64,000 nucleotides of DNA from Gambelia wislizenii (GCA_030847615.1 JAUMIR010000003.1:339650256-339714255); one strand, 5' to 3'. Positions 33,876 to 45,425 are shown, numbered from the stretch's first letter. Numbers and translations: made by a program. The notes: generated from the sequence alone by a model not told the origin.

Positions 33876-34250
33876 AAGTACCTCCCCTCCATATATCCTA
33901 ATTTGGCAGCAACAGTCCTAGTTAATCCTCTGTCATTCCACTATTTCAGCTGCTTTTTAAAAATCCCAGTTTCTCTCTCTTCCTCTCACTTTGTCCTCAA
34001 TTTACTTCAGTTGCTACACACTGAGATCAAAGTGCAAAAGTAGTTTGCACTGAGTTAACTCAGCAGTGGGAAGAGGAGAGGAGGGGTGAAACCCTGCCCT
34101 TCCCAGTTGGATCAGACAAAGCAAACTGCTGCAGCCCCTCCTACTTTGGGTGTTCTTTGTCATTAATAACTTTTGCCATTTTGACCACACTCTGATGTTG
34201 CTTGGCCACATGCCTCCCAGTTTTCATCTGTGAAATGCTGGAGGATATGT
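33876..34250 (-). repeat. Interspersed repeat, copy 2 of 2
   Basis: Inverted relative of 12489-12868. It runs from 'tacctcccctcc' to 'gctggaggatatg'. It shares 'caaagtgcaaaagtagtttgcac' and 'ttttgaccacactctgatgttg' in complement. No coding frame of note. Confidence 0.7.
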
Positions 34251-34472
34251 GAATAAGAGTTAGCTGCAGCTCGGGGAGGGGGGAACTGGACAAAGTGTGT
34301 TCCCATGGACCCCCTCCTTCAATCAAGACTGCAGTGGCAGCACTATAGGCAAGAATGGGAGCCCACATCTAGCCAGCCATTTAATTTCCCAGAGTGCCCC
34401 TGAACAATGCTAGATCAGAGGCATTGTGGAAAATCTGAAGTGTGTTTAGCTCAACCAGCTGTATAGTGCTAG

Positions 34473-34504
34473 GGAAAAAAGAAAAAGAAAAAGAAAGAAA
34501 GAAA
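34473..34504. repeat. (AAAG)n microsatellite
   Basis: Purine-rich run of AAAAAG and AAAG units. Confidence 0.9.
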
Positions 34505-34524
34505 AACAGCAGCAAAGCCTGCCA

Positions 34525-34770
34525 AGTTTGTGTGGGTGGGTGTTCCTTCAAGTCACCCCTTGACTTATGGTGACCCCAAGAATTTCACAGGGTTTTCTTA
34601 GGCAAGGAATCCTCAGAGGTGATTTGCCAGTCCCTTCCTCTGAAATATAGCTTACAGCAGCTGGTATTTGTTAGCAGTCTCCTATCCAAGTACTAACCAG
34701 GGCTGACCCTGCTTAGCTTCCAAGATCAGATGGGATCTGATGCCTTTAGGGTACTTAGGCACTGTCAAAC
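34525..34770 (-). mobile_element. 5S rRNA-derived SINE, most complete copy
   Basis: On the minus strand the head at 34684-34743 reads 'gatcttggaagctaagcagg', 'gtcagccctggttagtactt', 'ggatagg', which covers box A and part of box C of the 5S internal promoter. The body 'ctgtgaaattcttggggtcacc' and 3' end 'acttgaaggaacaccc' follow. The end resembles the tail of the tRNA-derived (CAA) SINE, which suggests both use the same LINE partner. Confidence 0.88.
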
Positions 34771-35742
34771 TTACCAGGTGCTGTAATGCTTACAGGAACA
34801 ACATATGTATGTCATTCTTGACGGAATGACTATAACTCATATCAGGGTTTGGTAAAATATGGGTTGTGGACCACTTGTCCTTAACTACCATCTCCAAACT
34901 TCCCTGAAAATGTAAACACTGGAGTGTTAATTGCACCTCCAGTAACCTCTGAGGGGTGTGATTTGCCATTTGAATGTAAATCCCTCAGGCCTACTTTAGG
35001 CCAAAGAGATATATACGCATATTTATAGAATGAAAGTGACCCATTTAAATACCAAAATATACTCCTTCCTCCCCAGGAGCTTCTTGGGAAGCAATTAACC
35101 ATCTGGTATTTTTTTCAAGGTGGGGGAACTGGAGGGGGTCATCATCCATGAAGATCCAGAGGGGAGGGCAAAAATGGCTCATAGACCTTCCAAACTTGCC
35201 CCCTGATTTAAATAGAAATGCAATATCACCTCACTCTAGAGTGGTGGCAGAAGTGGGAGAAGGTGGTACCTTCAAATACATCTTCTGACACCCCTTCAAA
35301 TAAAGGAGTGTCCTCTACAAAGTGGAGTCCATGGTCACCCTTACTGTCAGAGAGGCATAGTGAAAAGGCAGAATCATTAACATCCACCAAGGGGGCTTGG
35401 GAGGCTGGTGGGCTCTGATGCCAGTTGACTGTGAATATGCCCTAAGAATGAAAGGGAGCTATCCATGGTGCTGACCTCTATGTCCTACCTAAACAGTTTC
35501 TTTGGGAGCTCCTTTAAAGTCCAGACAAAACCCCAGGAATGCAATAGAAATACAATATTTCTATGCCTACAGCACATCCACTGAGATCAGAAACCTCACC
35601 TTCCCATCAAATGTGGGGCTATAAAGGGAAAGCAAATGCAAGTATTTTTTAAAAAAAAAACATGTTGGAAAATCCCAGCATTCTCTCCCACCCCCCTCAC
35701 TTTCTGTTAGAGTAATTGGGGGTTAGATAGGACAGAACTTCT
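34771..35742. other. Unassigned DNA
   Basis: No supported gene. A poly(A) run lies at about 35648-35660. Two unremarkable frames under 75 codons. Confidence 0.45.
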
Positions 35743-35966
35743 TGCATATGTGCCTTCAGGCTGTTCCTACCTTATGGCAAGCCCATCCCAAGACTTTCTT
35801 GGCAAGATTTGTTCAATGGGGGGTTGCCATTGCCTTCCTCTGAAGGTGAGAGAGCATGATATCCCCAGGGTCACCCAGTGGGTTTGCATGGGCAAGCAGG
35901 GATTCAGACCCTGATCTCCCAGAATTCTACTCCAACACTCAAACCACTGCCCCACACTGGCTCTCT
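35743..35966 (-). mobile_element. tRNA-derived SINE, nearly full length
   Basis: The minus-strand head near 35966 reads 'agagccagtgtggggcagtgg', 'tttgagtgttggag', with a B-box-like 'gggtctgaatccc' near 35905. The body and 'gaaggcaca' end follow. Confidence 0.88.
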
Positions 35967-35992
35967 GCACTAAGTCCTTCATTTTCTTTAAA

Positions 35993-36158
35993 TGTGTGTT
36001 GTGTGCCTTTAAGTAATTTCTAACTTATCGTGACCCTAAGTTAAACCTATCACAGGACTTTCTTGGCAAGATTTGTTCAGAGGGGGTTTGCCTTTGCTTT
36101 CTTCTTCCATGGCTGAGTGAGGATTTGAACCCTGGTCACCAACCACACTGGTTCTTCT
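35993..36158 (-). mobile_element. tRNA-derived SINE, internally shortened
   Basis: Same family as its neighbour and only 26 bp from it. The B box 'agggttcaaatcc' near 36128 is good, but about 50 bp of the body (the 'tgggtgaccttgggcaag' part) are missing. Confidence 0.8.
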
Positions 36159-36471
36159 AAAGGTTCTCCTGAAAAGATCCTGAGAAAATCCTGAAAAGAT
36201 TCCAAGAAATTGGGAGATAATTCTCTTGTGTGTAGGCCTTCAATGAATGAAAAGCGAAGGTCGGAAAGGGTTTTGAAAAGTAGTATCCATGATCTCCATA
36301 TTCACTCAATATATCTTATTTTTCTTGTTTTAGTGGCATCTGGTCATAAAGCTTTTTACTTGGACTGAAATAGCTCATGTTGGTTATTTTAGTGTTATGT
36401 AGTAATACTGCCATCTTTTGGTGGGAGAAGGTATTTGAGAAAAAGCTTTTTACCAAAATCACAATAACCAA

Positions 36472-36488
36472 GGAGATTTTCACACAGG

Positions 36489-36520
<32 letters not shown>

Positions 36521-37108
36521 CCCGTGGCAGGAACAGAACAGGGTCGGGAAAGGTTTCCCTTTCGGACAACGTTGACCCCATTCTGTCCTGCATCCATCCT
36601 GCTCTCGTGACAGTTCTGGAACAATGTAATCACAATTTTTCATCGTGAATAGACCTTCTGTTCCGTTGCTATCATGCAATCACGGGTGTGCAAACAGGAG
36701 CCCCGTTCCTGTTCCGAAATGACAGCTGTGGAGGGGAGGTCCGTTCCAAGCACTTCCTGGTACGATCTGGACATCCAGGTAAGTGGCACCCTTTATTTTA
36801 CCCTCCCTGTTTTGATTGTGTGGTTTAAAGTGTGTTTTTGTGCTTGGTGAACTGGTTTTATGTTTGGGGGAGTTTTATTTTTTAAATTTACTGCCCAGCC
36901 ATTATCATGTGTTAACGTTTCAGATGACCGGTCGTAAAAGCAGCCTTATGACGGCTGCATTTACGGCCAGCCAGGAACAGGAGGGGGAGCCTGTTTCTGC
37001 CACGGAATTAAGGTAAGTGTGTAAAAGATTTACGTTATTCCGTGGCAGGAATGGGAGAGGAGGTGGCGGGGCAGTAACATGGCATTTTGGCCCCATGTGA
37101 AAATCTCC
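36472..37108 (+). mobile_element. Harbinger-like element with exon-like signals
   Basis: Ends GGAGATTTTCACAC and ATGTGAAAATCTCC, flanked by CAA (36469-36471) and TAA (37109-37111), close to a Harbinger-type TWA duplication. 'ccgtggcaggaa' occurs as a direct repeat near both ends. The interior shows a donor CAG|GTAAGT at 36779, an acceptor TTTCAG at 36918-36923 followed at once by ATG, 29 open codons, then a second donor AAG-type GTAAGT at 37013. This may be the 5' gene structure of an autonomous ancestor. A (CT)n(AT)n tract sits at 36488-36520. Confidence 0.65.
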
Positions 37109-37289
37109 TAAAACTCAGAAAAGTCCAGTTGCAGATAGTTACTCAAGGTTAAACTCCTTTGAGTTCAATGGGACTTACTGCCACACAAATATGCACAGGA
37201 TTGCAGTTCAAATATGATATCTTTAATTCAAACTTATTGTCGTTTTTATCCATTTCTGTACACACAAGTGATTAACCCCATATGAACTC

Positions 37290-37910
37290 AAAGTATTCCA
37301 CTAAATGAGACCATGGAGAATATCAGATGTGTCAAAAGTTGTGCTACAACAATGCCAGGAGATCGCAAGAAAGCTTCCTTACCAGATGATGTCGTCCCCT
37401 ATTGTTATGCACTCTTCTGCTGCTGTTCTGCAGGTGCTGTTTTTCATTGATGGGGAGAAGCTGTCAATAGATCCCCCATTCTGTTTCTGTTCCAGATTTC
37501 TGTGTGTGCAAGAAGGTGCCCCGTGTTGCTGGTGAGGTCCCAGCATCAATGGGCAGTCCCTACCAGATCACTTCAGGGTGAGATTGGGACATCCAGGTAA
37601 GCTACCCTCTTCTTATGACCCTCCCCAGGTTATTTATAAAATTTAAAGTGTGTTTTTTGTGCTTGGTGTCACTTTTACTGTTTTATTTTTCTTTTTAAGT
37701 TTGAATTTCCTGCGCTTGCATCCTCTCATGAGAACAGGAGGGATTTCACTCCAGGACATGAACAGAGCTCCATTAGAGCTCCATTCATTTCTGGGCTGCC
37801 CTGTTGATGAGAGAGAAGGTAAGTGTGGTGGGGACGGGGATTGTGCCGGGACAGGGGCAGGAGTGGAGATTGTGAGACAGGAACACTTTTTGCATTCCTG
37901 TCTGATGATC
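37290..37910 (+). mobile_element. Diverged relative of the Harbinger-like interior
   Basis: Shares with the previous element 'ggacatccaggtaag' (37588), 'taaagtgtgtttttt gtgcttggtg' (37640-37668), 'gaacaggaggg' and a closing donor 'gaaggtaagtgtgg' at 37815. The termini are not visible, so it is a partial or internally rearranged copy in tandem with the first. Confidence 0.5.
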
Positions 37911-37911
37911 T

Positions 37912-38155
37912 CCAGTGTGGTGTCATAGTTTGAGTGTTGGACTAGGACTCTGGGAGAACAGGGTTAAAATTCCCATTCAGCTATGGAACCCACTGGATGA
38001 CCTTGGGCAAGTCACCCTCTCTCAGCCTTTAGAGGAGGGCAATGCCAAACCTCCTCTGAGGAAATCTTGCCCAGAAAATGCTAGGATGGGTCACCATAAG
38101 TTGGAGTTGACTTGAAGTCACATACCAACAACAATAAAAATAACAATAACAACAA
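37912..38155 (+). mobile_element. tRNA-derived SINE, full length
   Basis: Head 'ccagtgtggtgtcatagttt', 'gagtgttggactaggactct', then a worn B box 'gggttaaaattcc', the full body and an (AAC)/(AAT) tail to 38155. The best plus-strand copy for deriving the family consensus. Confidence 0.9.
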
Positions 38156-38419
38156 AGTTTGTTACATGTCTCAAATTAAGGTAAACAACATATGCCATTC
38201 CTAGTTGTTTCAGTAATCATAGGGATCAGTACAGAAGAAATGACCACTAAACAGCTTACAATACAATACTACATAAGTTTGTTGAGATGGATTCAAGGGG
38301 GCATACTCCCAGGTAAATGAGCATAAGTGAGTATAGCCTTGCAGACTCATTTGGAATTAAACCCAGTAGAATTTAGCTATTTCTGTTTGAAACCAGACTG
38401 AAATGGACCCATTTCAGAT
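38156..38419. other. Unassigned DNA
   Basis: Includes 'catactcccaggtaaatgagcataagtgagtatagccttgcag', a widespread reptile repeat phrase, too short to classify. Confidence 0.4.
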
Positions 38420-38755
38420 AACCCATCAGATCTAGGAACTCCTGGAGTTGCAAAGCCACCACACACTCCAGTGCCTTGCCCAAAAATGGGATGCTGGAGA
38501 CTGGCCTAGAGCTATCCAGTAGAGTAGGATAGAGGGAAGGTGTTTTTTTTTTCTCCCATAAGTGGTCTTATAACAGCCTCCCTCAGGTGAGCTGGGACCC
38601 TGACTTCTTGTAAAGAGGCATTAATCACTTACCTTCTTCACTCAGTCAGTCCTCCTCTGGACTGTTTAATAAGCCAGGACAGGCAAGGGTCTAATATTTT
38701 ATTTATTTATTTATTTGATTTATATGCCTCCTTTCTCCCAAAACGGGATCCAAGA
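38420..38755 (-). mobile_element. L2 LINE reverse transcriptase fragment plus L2 tail
   Basis: The minus-strand translation of 38420-38697 reads as the start of L2 reverse transcriptase: VINASLQE, VPAHLREAVIRPL, SRPVSSIPFLGKALE. 38698-38755 is separate: an L2 terminus with (TTTA)n and 'gggagaaaggaggcatata', also minus. The first is not a 3' end, so two insertions or a rearrangement are involved. Confidence 0.7.
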
Positions 38756-38934
38756 CTCTCCAAGGATCCTGTCCACATCCTCAGACTGCACAAAAACTGA
38801 AAAGTATCCATCAACACTAGACAAGCAGGAGCCAAGGTTATATACACCAGACCTGTATCAACTCTGGCATCCAAGTCAGAGTGAATCAGAGGAATTTTAT
38901 CTGCAAAATGGTGGGCAATTCTTCTCAGCGGGCT

Positions 38935-39545
38935 GTTTTAATTATTTTAATTTGAATTTTAATTAGCTCAAGATGGCAGCAAGAGGCTGGGTAACTACAG
39001 AATCTTTTGCCCTATGTATACCAGTAGTAACTGAGGAGACTCCAAGCCAGGTGAGGAAATAACAATGATTTTTATTAAAAACTATCAAGGGAACACACAC
39101 ATGCATACACTCAGACTTCAAGCAATCACACAAGACTAACAAAGAAAGTAGGAAGTATTTGGATAGAGGAACAGAGTTCGAGATGATGGGCTATACTGTA
39201 CTTATCCAAAGAGCAGAAATTCATGTAAAAGCTGCAACCTGCCACAGACTGATGGAGAGATGGGAGGAAGGGCATCTATGCACACTTTGGCTGTGGTTTT
39301 GGAGTCCTATTTATATTCAGTTTCCCCCCTGAAGGGGTGAGTTTGAGTGGAATACAATGTCTGCTGGTGTTTCCCAAGGTTAAACAATGGATTCTCCAGA
39401 TGTGCTAATGATTGCTAATAGATGGAACATTAAAACTGGTGGGTCTCAGGCAAACCTCTATTGTTTTAGGACAAGGTGAGAGGAAAAATCAGTTTTGCAA
39501 GCAAAGAGTGTCATGCTGCCTTAATGAGATTATTGAATGACTCAT
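38935..39545 (-). mobile_element. LTR, older family, copy 2
   Basis: Aligns with 17140-18300. Shared blocks include 'ggcagcaagaggctgggtaac', 'caatgatttttattaaaaac', 'ggatagaggaacagagtt', and 'gtttcccaaggttaaacaatgg'. The AATAAAAATC signal (minus) and TATA-like 'gaatataaatagg' near 39310 set the orientation. No internal coding region adjoins it. Confidence 0.6.
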
Positions 39546-39574
39546 TTCCAGAGATGCCCAGGAAGAATTAGCCC

Positions 39575-39710
39575 ATTATCTCCCTAACTTGCTGGGTGAC
39601 CTTGGGCCTGTCACTCTCCCTCAACTGCCCTACCTCACAGAGTTGTTGTGAGATAAAGGGGGAGAATCTATGAATGCTGCCTTGAGCTTACTGGAAGAAA
39701 GATGAGATAC
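39575..39710 (+). mobile_element. Second tRNA-type SINE, 3' part
   Basis: 'tgctgggtgaccttgggcctgtcac', 'cctacctcacagagttgttgtgag' and 'ctgccttgagcttactgg' show the body of the family at 13975. Confidence 0.65.
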
Positions 39711-41547
39711 ACATGCATTACATACAAATGATGGCTACTGGCTTATATGCCTTTAACAGGCATCCTCCCTCAGAACTGGGTATTCACAGCTATGACCCCT
39801 GTAAACTGAATGAATCCTCCATCTTCAGGTTTTCAGTTCTGTAACATTTGTGAAAAATCCATTCTTTGATCAGGCTAGGTCTTCATAATGTTCTACCCTA
39901 ATCACAGAAAGACTGGCCCAGAATTCTCATTAGACTGGGAAAATTCATTAGAAGGGCAACAACTACAGAAAAAGTCTAGACAATAAACTCTGCATCTTCC
40001 AAGTTTGCTTTGACTCCAGATTCTTCATGTTAAGAATCCCAGTCCTCTGAACACAGCAACAGCAAATAAAAGTGGGAAGCTATTGTCACTGTGACTTGGT
40101 TTTCCCCACCATGCTTTGTTTTGAGGGTTTCTGCTGGCAATTTCCTGACCACTGTTGGAGACAGGATGGTGGATTCAACTATAGCTTGGAAAATTACTGC
40201 ATTGGACTAAAGATACCATAATCCTCCAGCATGCTGCGGTTCTGGGAATTGTAGTCCAAAAATGTGGGGGGGAGGTTCAAACATGGTCCTTACATCCTGA
40301 AGTCGGGCCCCAGGCCAGGATCTTTGGAAGGCCCCCTACCTACTGCTAAGGTTAAGGACAGTGAGATACTCTACAGGATTTAGGATAAAAATTAAAATAA
40401 ATCAGTTTAAATTATGACACCAAAGTAATATTTATATTTTCTTTAAAAACTAAATGAATTTACATAATAAAAACTTACAATAATATCATGCTGGGGGCCC
40501 CTCCTAATCCCAGGTGCCTAGGCCCCCAGGCTAGAGCCTTGTCAGCTTCCCGCCCCCTTGTGAAGGACATGCCCTGGATTTAACTCTCCTTATCCAACTT
40601 GGTATCTCCCAGATTTTGGGGGCTACAACATCGATCATGGCCCAGCCAGCATGTTCAAGTTTATAGTACAACACATTTGGAAGCTATTGGGAAGGGGAAA
40701 TAATGATTTACATAGAAAGTCAGTATGATCTACCAAGAGTTAAGTGTTCTGGCTACACTGCTGGCAAGCTCCATAACCTGAGTTGCTTATGCTTTGCAAA
40801 GTGCCTTTATCTGGGTGTTGGGTGCCTGATCAATCCTGTATTCACCACCAGAGGTAGCAGTATTGCTCTCCATGCCAGAATAACCTGTATAGCATTTAGC
40901 ATGCTGTGCACCCAGCTGTCTGTTACACACACATTCTCTTCCTTTGTTTCTCTGCAGAAAGATTTCTAGTCTGCTACTAGGTCAGGCTGGCAATAAACAA
41001 GCTTGGGAAAGATCTTAGAAAACAGATCAAAAACATTTAACACATTTCAAAAAGCTGCTAGGGGGAATCACTATTCAATACACAAATAACCTTTTTTTCC
41101 CTCCATGTACAGAATGCACAGAGAGTGGAAGAAGATTTAGGAGGAAGGGAGATACTGTTTTGAATGTGAGTTATAGCTAACTAAATTAAGGTTTTTTACA
41201 TATATTTCCTCCTAGAATAATAAAAAAAGGGAGAATAACAGTACAGACCAGCAATTGGAGAAGGAGGGCTACTAAACAGTTACTTAACACTGCAAAATCC
41301 TGAGGTCCTTCATTTGAGTGGGCGCTCATATCTTGGAATACGCAGAGATATAAAGAACAAGACTGCTCTGAGCATGTGCAAAGAGACCTTTCTTTACCAC
41401 CATAAGTAACCACAGCCACCTTATATGTGGAAATCAAGGAACTTCCTATATACAATTGAAATTTAAAAGATAATTTTTGGACATTCTGTATATATAAAAA
41501 AGTCACTCCTTTTCTCTTCTTACTGAAGAAAAGAAGACAATATTCTC
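39711..41547. other. Unassigned DNA with a MITE arm
   Basis: 40195-40280 is a type III MITE arm ('ttctgggaattgtagtccaaaaatg'). 40300-40560 begins and ends in 'ggcccc' rich sequence and may be a decayed MITE. Otherwise nothing recognised. Confidence 0.45.
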
Positions 41548-41550
41548 TCT

Positions 41551-41584
<34 letters not shown>

Positions 41585-41609
41585 GAGAGAGCGAGAGAGC
41601 GAGAGAAGT
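41548..41609. repeat. Compound (CT)n(AC)n(GA)n microsatellite
   Basis: A pyrimidine run, then AC repeats, then GA/GAGC repeats, just upstream of a LINE 3' fragment. Confidence 0.95.
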
Positions 41610-41702
41610 ATATGCGAGGATGAAGCACCATTTTTAAAAAAAACTATACCGGTTGAGATTCTACATTCTGCTTAAGTAGTGTAAATCTACACTCATGCAT
41701 AT

Positions 41703-42131
41703 GGGGCACGTTTCTAGGATGGAGGACCATCGCCTCCCAAAAATGCTATTCTACGGTGAACTCGCCACAGGTCAGCATAAGAGGGGCACTCCAAAAAAAT
41801 GATACAAGGACTCCCTGAAACAACATCTCAGGCTCGGCCAAATTGATCACCAACAATGGTCCGCCCTGGCCTCACATCGGGAGGCATGGAGATGCACTAT
41901 CCGCAATGCTGCAGCCTTATTTGAGAACTCACGCCGAACAAATCTTGAAGAGAAACGACAACGCAGAAAGAATCACAACCCAGAAACATCACCCAAGGAG
42001 ACCTTCTGCTGTGCTTTCTGCAACCGGACTTGTCTATCTCGGATTGGCCTTCTTAGTCATCAGCGTGCTTGCAGAAAGCGCGGGATGAGTCCTTCCTGAA
42101 TCTTCGTTTGCGAAGAAAAGCTGGAGAGAGA
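41703..42131 (+). mobile_element. APE-type LINE, 3' end
   Basis: Same family as 58194-62225, truncated to its last 430 bp. It reads RMEDHRLPKMLFYGEL, then TGA at 41800-41802, then YKDSLKQHLRLGQ and the terminal C2HC motif with RIGLLSHQRAC. The tail is a short GAGAGA. Confidence 0.88.
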
Positions 42132-42535
42132 CTACATCACACTCCTGCTGAATCCCAACACTGAGCAACTTGCTGTGTATCTGCCAATGCATCTATGTGA
42201 AAGGAAAGCTGGCAAGCCTGGTTGGTACCAGCCAATCACAGCTCAGGAAATGCTGTGAAGGGGGGCCTATGGAGGAGAAAGGATACAACACTGAGCTTGT
42301 CCCTGACAGAAGGCAGATAGGGGAAAGATGGCCTAGAAATAGGGGAAAGCTGTAGTAGCGATAGGGCAGTCAGCCAGGAAACAACTAAATAGGGTTTGGG
42401 GGATCCGGGAATGATTAAATAGTTCAGGGGTTAATGTGTGATCTAATTGCATATAAATAAACTTCTACTTATTTATTCTTTGTGTCTGGCAGTTCCTGCT
42501 AAGTTTTGATAGAGAGTCTGGTTACATTTACAACA
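42132..42535. mobile_element. LTR-like sequence (tentative)
   Basis: 'ttgcatataaataaacttct' near 42448 looks like a TATA box with a polyadenylation signal close behind, as in compact LTRs, and the segment ends 'gtctggttaca'. I could not find matching TG...CA ends with a duplication. Confidence 0.25.
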
Positions 42536-43544
42536 GTAAACACACTGAACAACACATCCACTGGTCCACATAGGGGTCACCTTGAGGCCCAAGCACCCAA
42601 TCCAGGGAGGGAGCTTGAGGAGCAAGTGGCAAGGTAAGTGACAGGAATACAAGGGATTTTAACTGCAGGGCTGTTACCTACCCTAACACCCCCTGTCCCA
42701 TATCTGTAATAATAAATTTGCAATATTTAATAATTAGGTCAAATGTGGCCTTCCATGCAGTGCAGCCATTAAAACTGGAAAATTCCAACAAATTCCAAAG
42801 ACTGGTGTTCAGACTCAGTCAGGTATGCATTTAAGGAGGGGCTGCAAGTGCAAGAAATGTTAATTCGCAAGGCAACTGAAGATCCAAACACCTGTCTAAT
42901 CCGATCAGCTAAAGCTGGGATCCTCAAAACCTGTAAACGATCTTCATTCCTTTGCCCTTTCCCAAACAACAGAAGTTGCTTGCTCCATTCAACAAGGTAT
43001 CCACATGTTAAGATGCCATTAACATATCTTGAGGGTCTTGTGCCTCATCCTAAGCAACTCCAAGAAACGTTGTCTTCCACTCTAAATCCCATCCTCAGAA
43101 AGCAACTATTGACTATAAAAACCTTTCCAAACTCCCACTTAAGCATGCACAGTTCATCTTCCTCTCAACTCCACATCAAACTGTGTAGCCGAGCTCACTG
43201 ATCCCCTTCCTGTGGACACGACGTCCGTCTGCCTAACCGTTCCTGTTCTGGACCCCCACTGATGCTTTCTTCATAACCCTAACTCTACAGGAGAGGTGTC
43301 GTATCACCCACAAACAACTCCCTTCTCTATTTCTCTATCCCAATATTTCCTGCTTTATTTGCTAGCCTTGCATGAATGCTTGAAGCTTGAAAGTGTGTGT
43401 GAGTGTCGTTATTATTTTCTCAAATAAAGGTCAATTGTTGTACTATCTAGCTTAATGTCTCCTCCTTAGGACTGGTAAACATAGGTCAAAAGATTCTGCT
43501 ATCTGTTGCCCCCTCTTGCATAGCCAAGCTGAGTATATTTTTTA
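42536..43544. other. Unassigned DNA
   Basis: A Ser-rich 117-codon frame at 42848-43201 has no homology I recognise. AATAAA occurs near 43424 after a TG-rich stretch, so a retroelement end is possible. The right end is a (CAA)n tract at 43549-43562. Confidence 0.4.
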
Positions 43545-43661
43545 TGACAACAACAACAACAATTTTTATTCATGACAACCATATACAGGTTATAGCCATC
43601 AAATTATAATCTTACAAAAAAAAATTAAAACCATTTAAAAACTTTTAAAATCACTGTTGGC

Positions 43662-43699
<38 letters not shown>

Positions 43700-43777
43700 T
43701 GATAAACATTTAATACAAAGATTACAAAAGTGTTTAATAGTAATCATGGCATAGTGTTACATAATCCATTCAAACCA

Positions 43778-43814
<37 letters not shown>

Positions 43815-44880
43815 CTCACAAGTTCCCACCTGGACCATTATCCTCAAAAACTAATCTGAGTTTGGCTACTTTCACTGCAAATCTGGCAGTATTAAACATG
43901 ACAGACTTGGCTGTATTGGATAGCAAATATATTATTTTCTCCAGATCATTTTGGTTAGCTACTAATGCTAAAATTCTCTTCAGAAACTTATCTCTTGGGG
44001 TCTTATATATCCTATAATGTAGCATATAATGTATGGTGTCTTCAATGTCCCCACTTCCACATATGCAAACATGCTGCTCCCCGGAGATCTTTTTATATTT
44101 CCCTTCAATAAAATTGGTTTTCATTGTCTGAAATCATCGGGCTATAAGAGCCCTGCGAAGGAGAGGTTGAGTAATTTCTGATAGATACTTCTCCTCTCCA
44201 AAGCATATCTTTACAAAAGGAAAACTGGAAGAGAACTTTGAAACTTTAATAGCCTCAATATCATGCAAAGCATAATATTCTTGCATCCTTTCTTTAATAA
44301 GTTTCCTACTGTACTGAATATCACCAGATTTTAGAACTGTAGGGTCCAGGCCAAATTTCTTTAAATTTCCCTCACATTTTAATAGCCATGAATTTTTATA
44401 ACTAGAACCTCTTTGTTCATCTACAATGCAAATTACCAATTCATTAGCTGAATATTTCAATTTTATAAAATAAAGAAATGACGCATATAAGATAAAATAA
44501 GATATTGGCATTAATCCAACTTCTGCTCTCATATACCTGACAGGTATGCCTGGTGGAAGAATTTATTCTGTAAGGTCTCTAATTTATTTGTCTTAGTATT
44601 TCCCCATACCTCTGCTCCAAATGTAACTTGTGACATGACCTTTGCCACAAAAACCCAAATTAATATAAATATTTTGAGAGTCCTTAAGATCCCCAAGCAT
44701 ATAGAGTAACAGGCCAGCCTGGAGAAGAGATCTGTCACAGCCTGATTATTGTCCCATTGTGCAATGGGGAATGCACAGTGGCTCTTTCTGCAATCCCAGT
44801 AAATAATGTGGTACGCTAAAAGCACCAACAAATAGTTACACACCATCCAACAATATCTAAGTGCACGTCTGGCATTCTGT
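43545..44880 (-). mobile_element. Decayed LINE 3' half, clade unresolved
   Basis: Three successive minus-strand frames follow the order of a LINE ORF2 end. 44529-44846 has FGAEVWGN and LETLQNKF (post-thumb motif). 44134-44532 begins RAEVGLMPIS. 43816-44124 carries a cysteine-rich CICGSGDIEDTIHYMLH motif. The 3' UTR holds two (AT)n tracts and ends in (TTG)n. Stops at the joins show decay. Not CR1, L2, L1 or BovB by its motifs, as far as I can tell. Confidence 0.7.
43668..43698. repeat. (AT)n microsatellite
   Basis: About 31 bp of alternating TA within the LINE 3' UTR. A second tract of similar length is at 43778-43811. Confidence 0.95.
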
Positions 44881-44884
44881 TGGT

Positions 44885-44990
44885 TAGTCCCAACTAGAGT
44901 AGATCCACTGAATCAATTGTTGAACAGTGAATCAACACAGAGATAAATCCAATTTATTTATCAATGTCTCTATTCTAGTTAGGATTAAGG
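44885..44990. mobile_element. Short palindromic repeat
   Basis: 'ttagtcccaactagagtagat' at the left faces 'tctattctagttaggattaa' at the right. About 105 bp, MITE-like. Confidence 0.5.
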
Positions 44991-45354
44991 ATAAGCTTTA
45001 AATTCATCTGATGCAGTTACACTTGTGGAATTCTGCTTATTCAAAAATGAGCTGAATGTATCAGTGGCGCAACAGTCTAAAAAAGTACAACCTTATGTGT
45101 AAGGTTTATGATTCTGGCTCAAGGATACCTACATCTTTCTTTGGCAGCATTCTAGAAGAGAAGGAGTTTCTGGCACGTGGGTGGGGGTAGAGTCTGTTGC
45201 ACAAAACTAATATGTTTTATTTGCCACATGCTTTCCTGGACTGCAGCAAACTGCAATGGAGGCATGGAGTGTCACCTTGTTTGGCAGATACTATAGACAT
45301 ATGTCCTTGTGTCCTACATCCTCGCAGGCAAAAACAGATAACTCCTGCAGTATT

Positions 45355-45425
45355 TTCTCTGTTGGATGAGAACAGAGGGTCCTATTCTGTGAGAAAGGCA
45401 GCATATAAATTAAATAAATAAATAC
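45355..45425 (+). mobile_element. L2 LINE terminus
   Basis: 'ctgtgagaaaggcagcatata' followed by 'aattaaataaataaata' is the L2 end signature. No coding part. Confidence 0.55.

Noticed and set aside
34684..34743. Possible 5S rRNA gene or pseudogene
   Set aside because: Only the internal part of 5S is present, it is fused to a body shared by other copies, and the ends of 5S are absent. This is a SINE head.
41548..41609. CRISPR-like or regulatory array
   Set aside because: Simple compound microsatellite with no spacer structure. The genome is a vertebrate.
42132..42535. Complete solo LTR
   Set aside because: A TATA-like box and AATAAA are present, but I found no TG...CA ends with matching 5-bp flanks, so it is only listed as tentative.
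42848..43201. 117-codon frame as a host exon
   Set aside because: No homology recognised, Ser-rich low-complexity end, no splice signals and no neighbouring exons.
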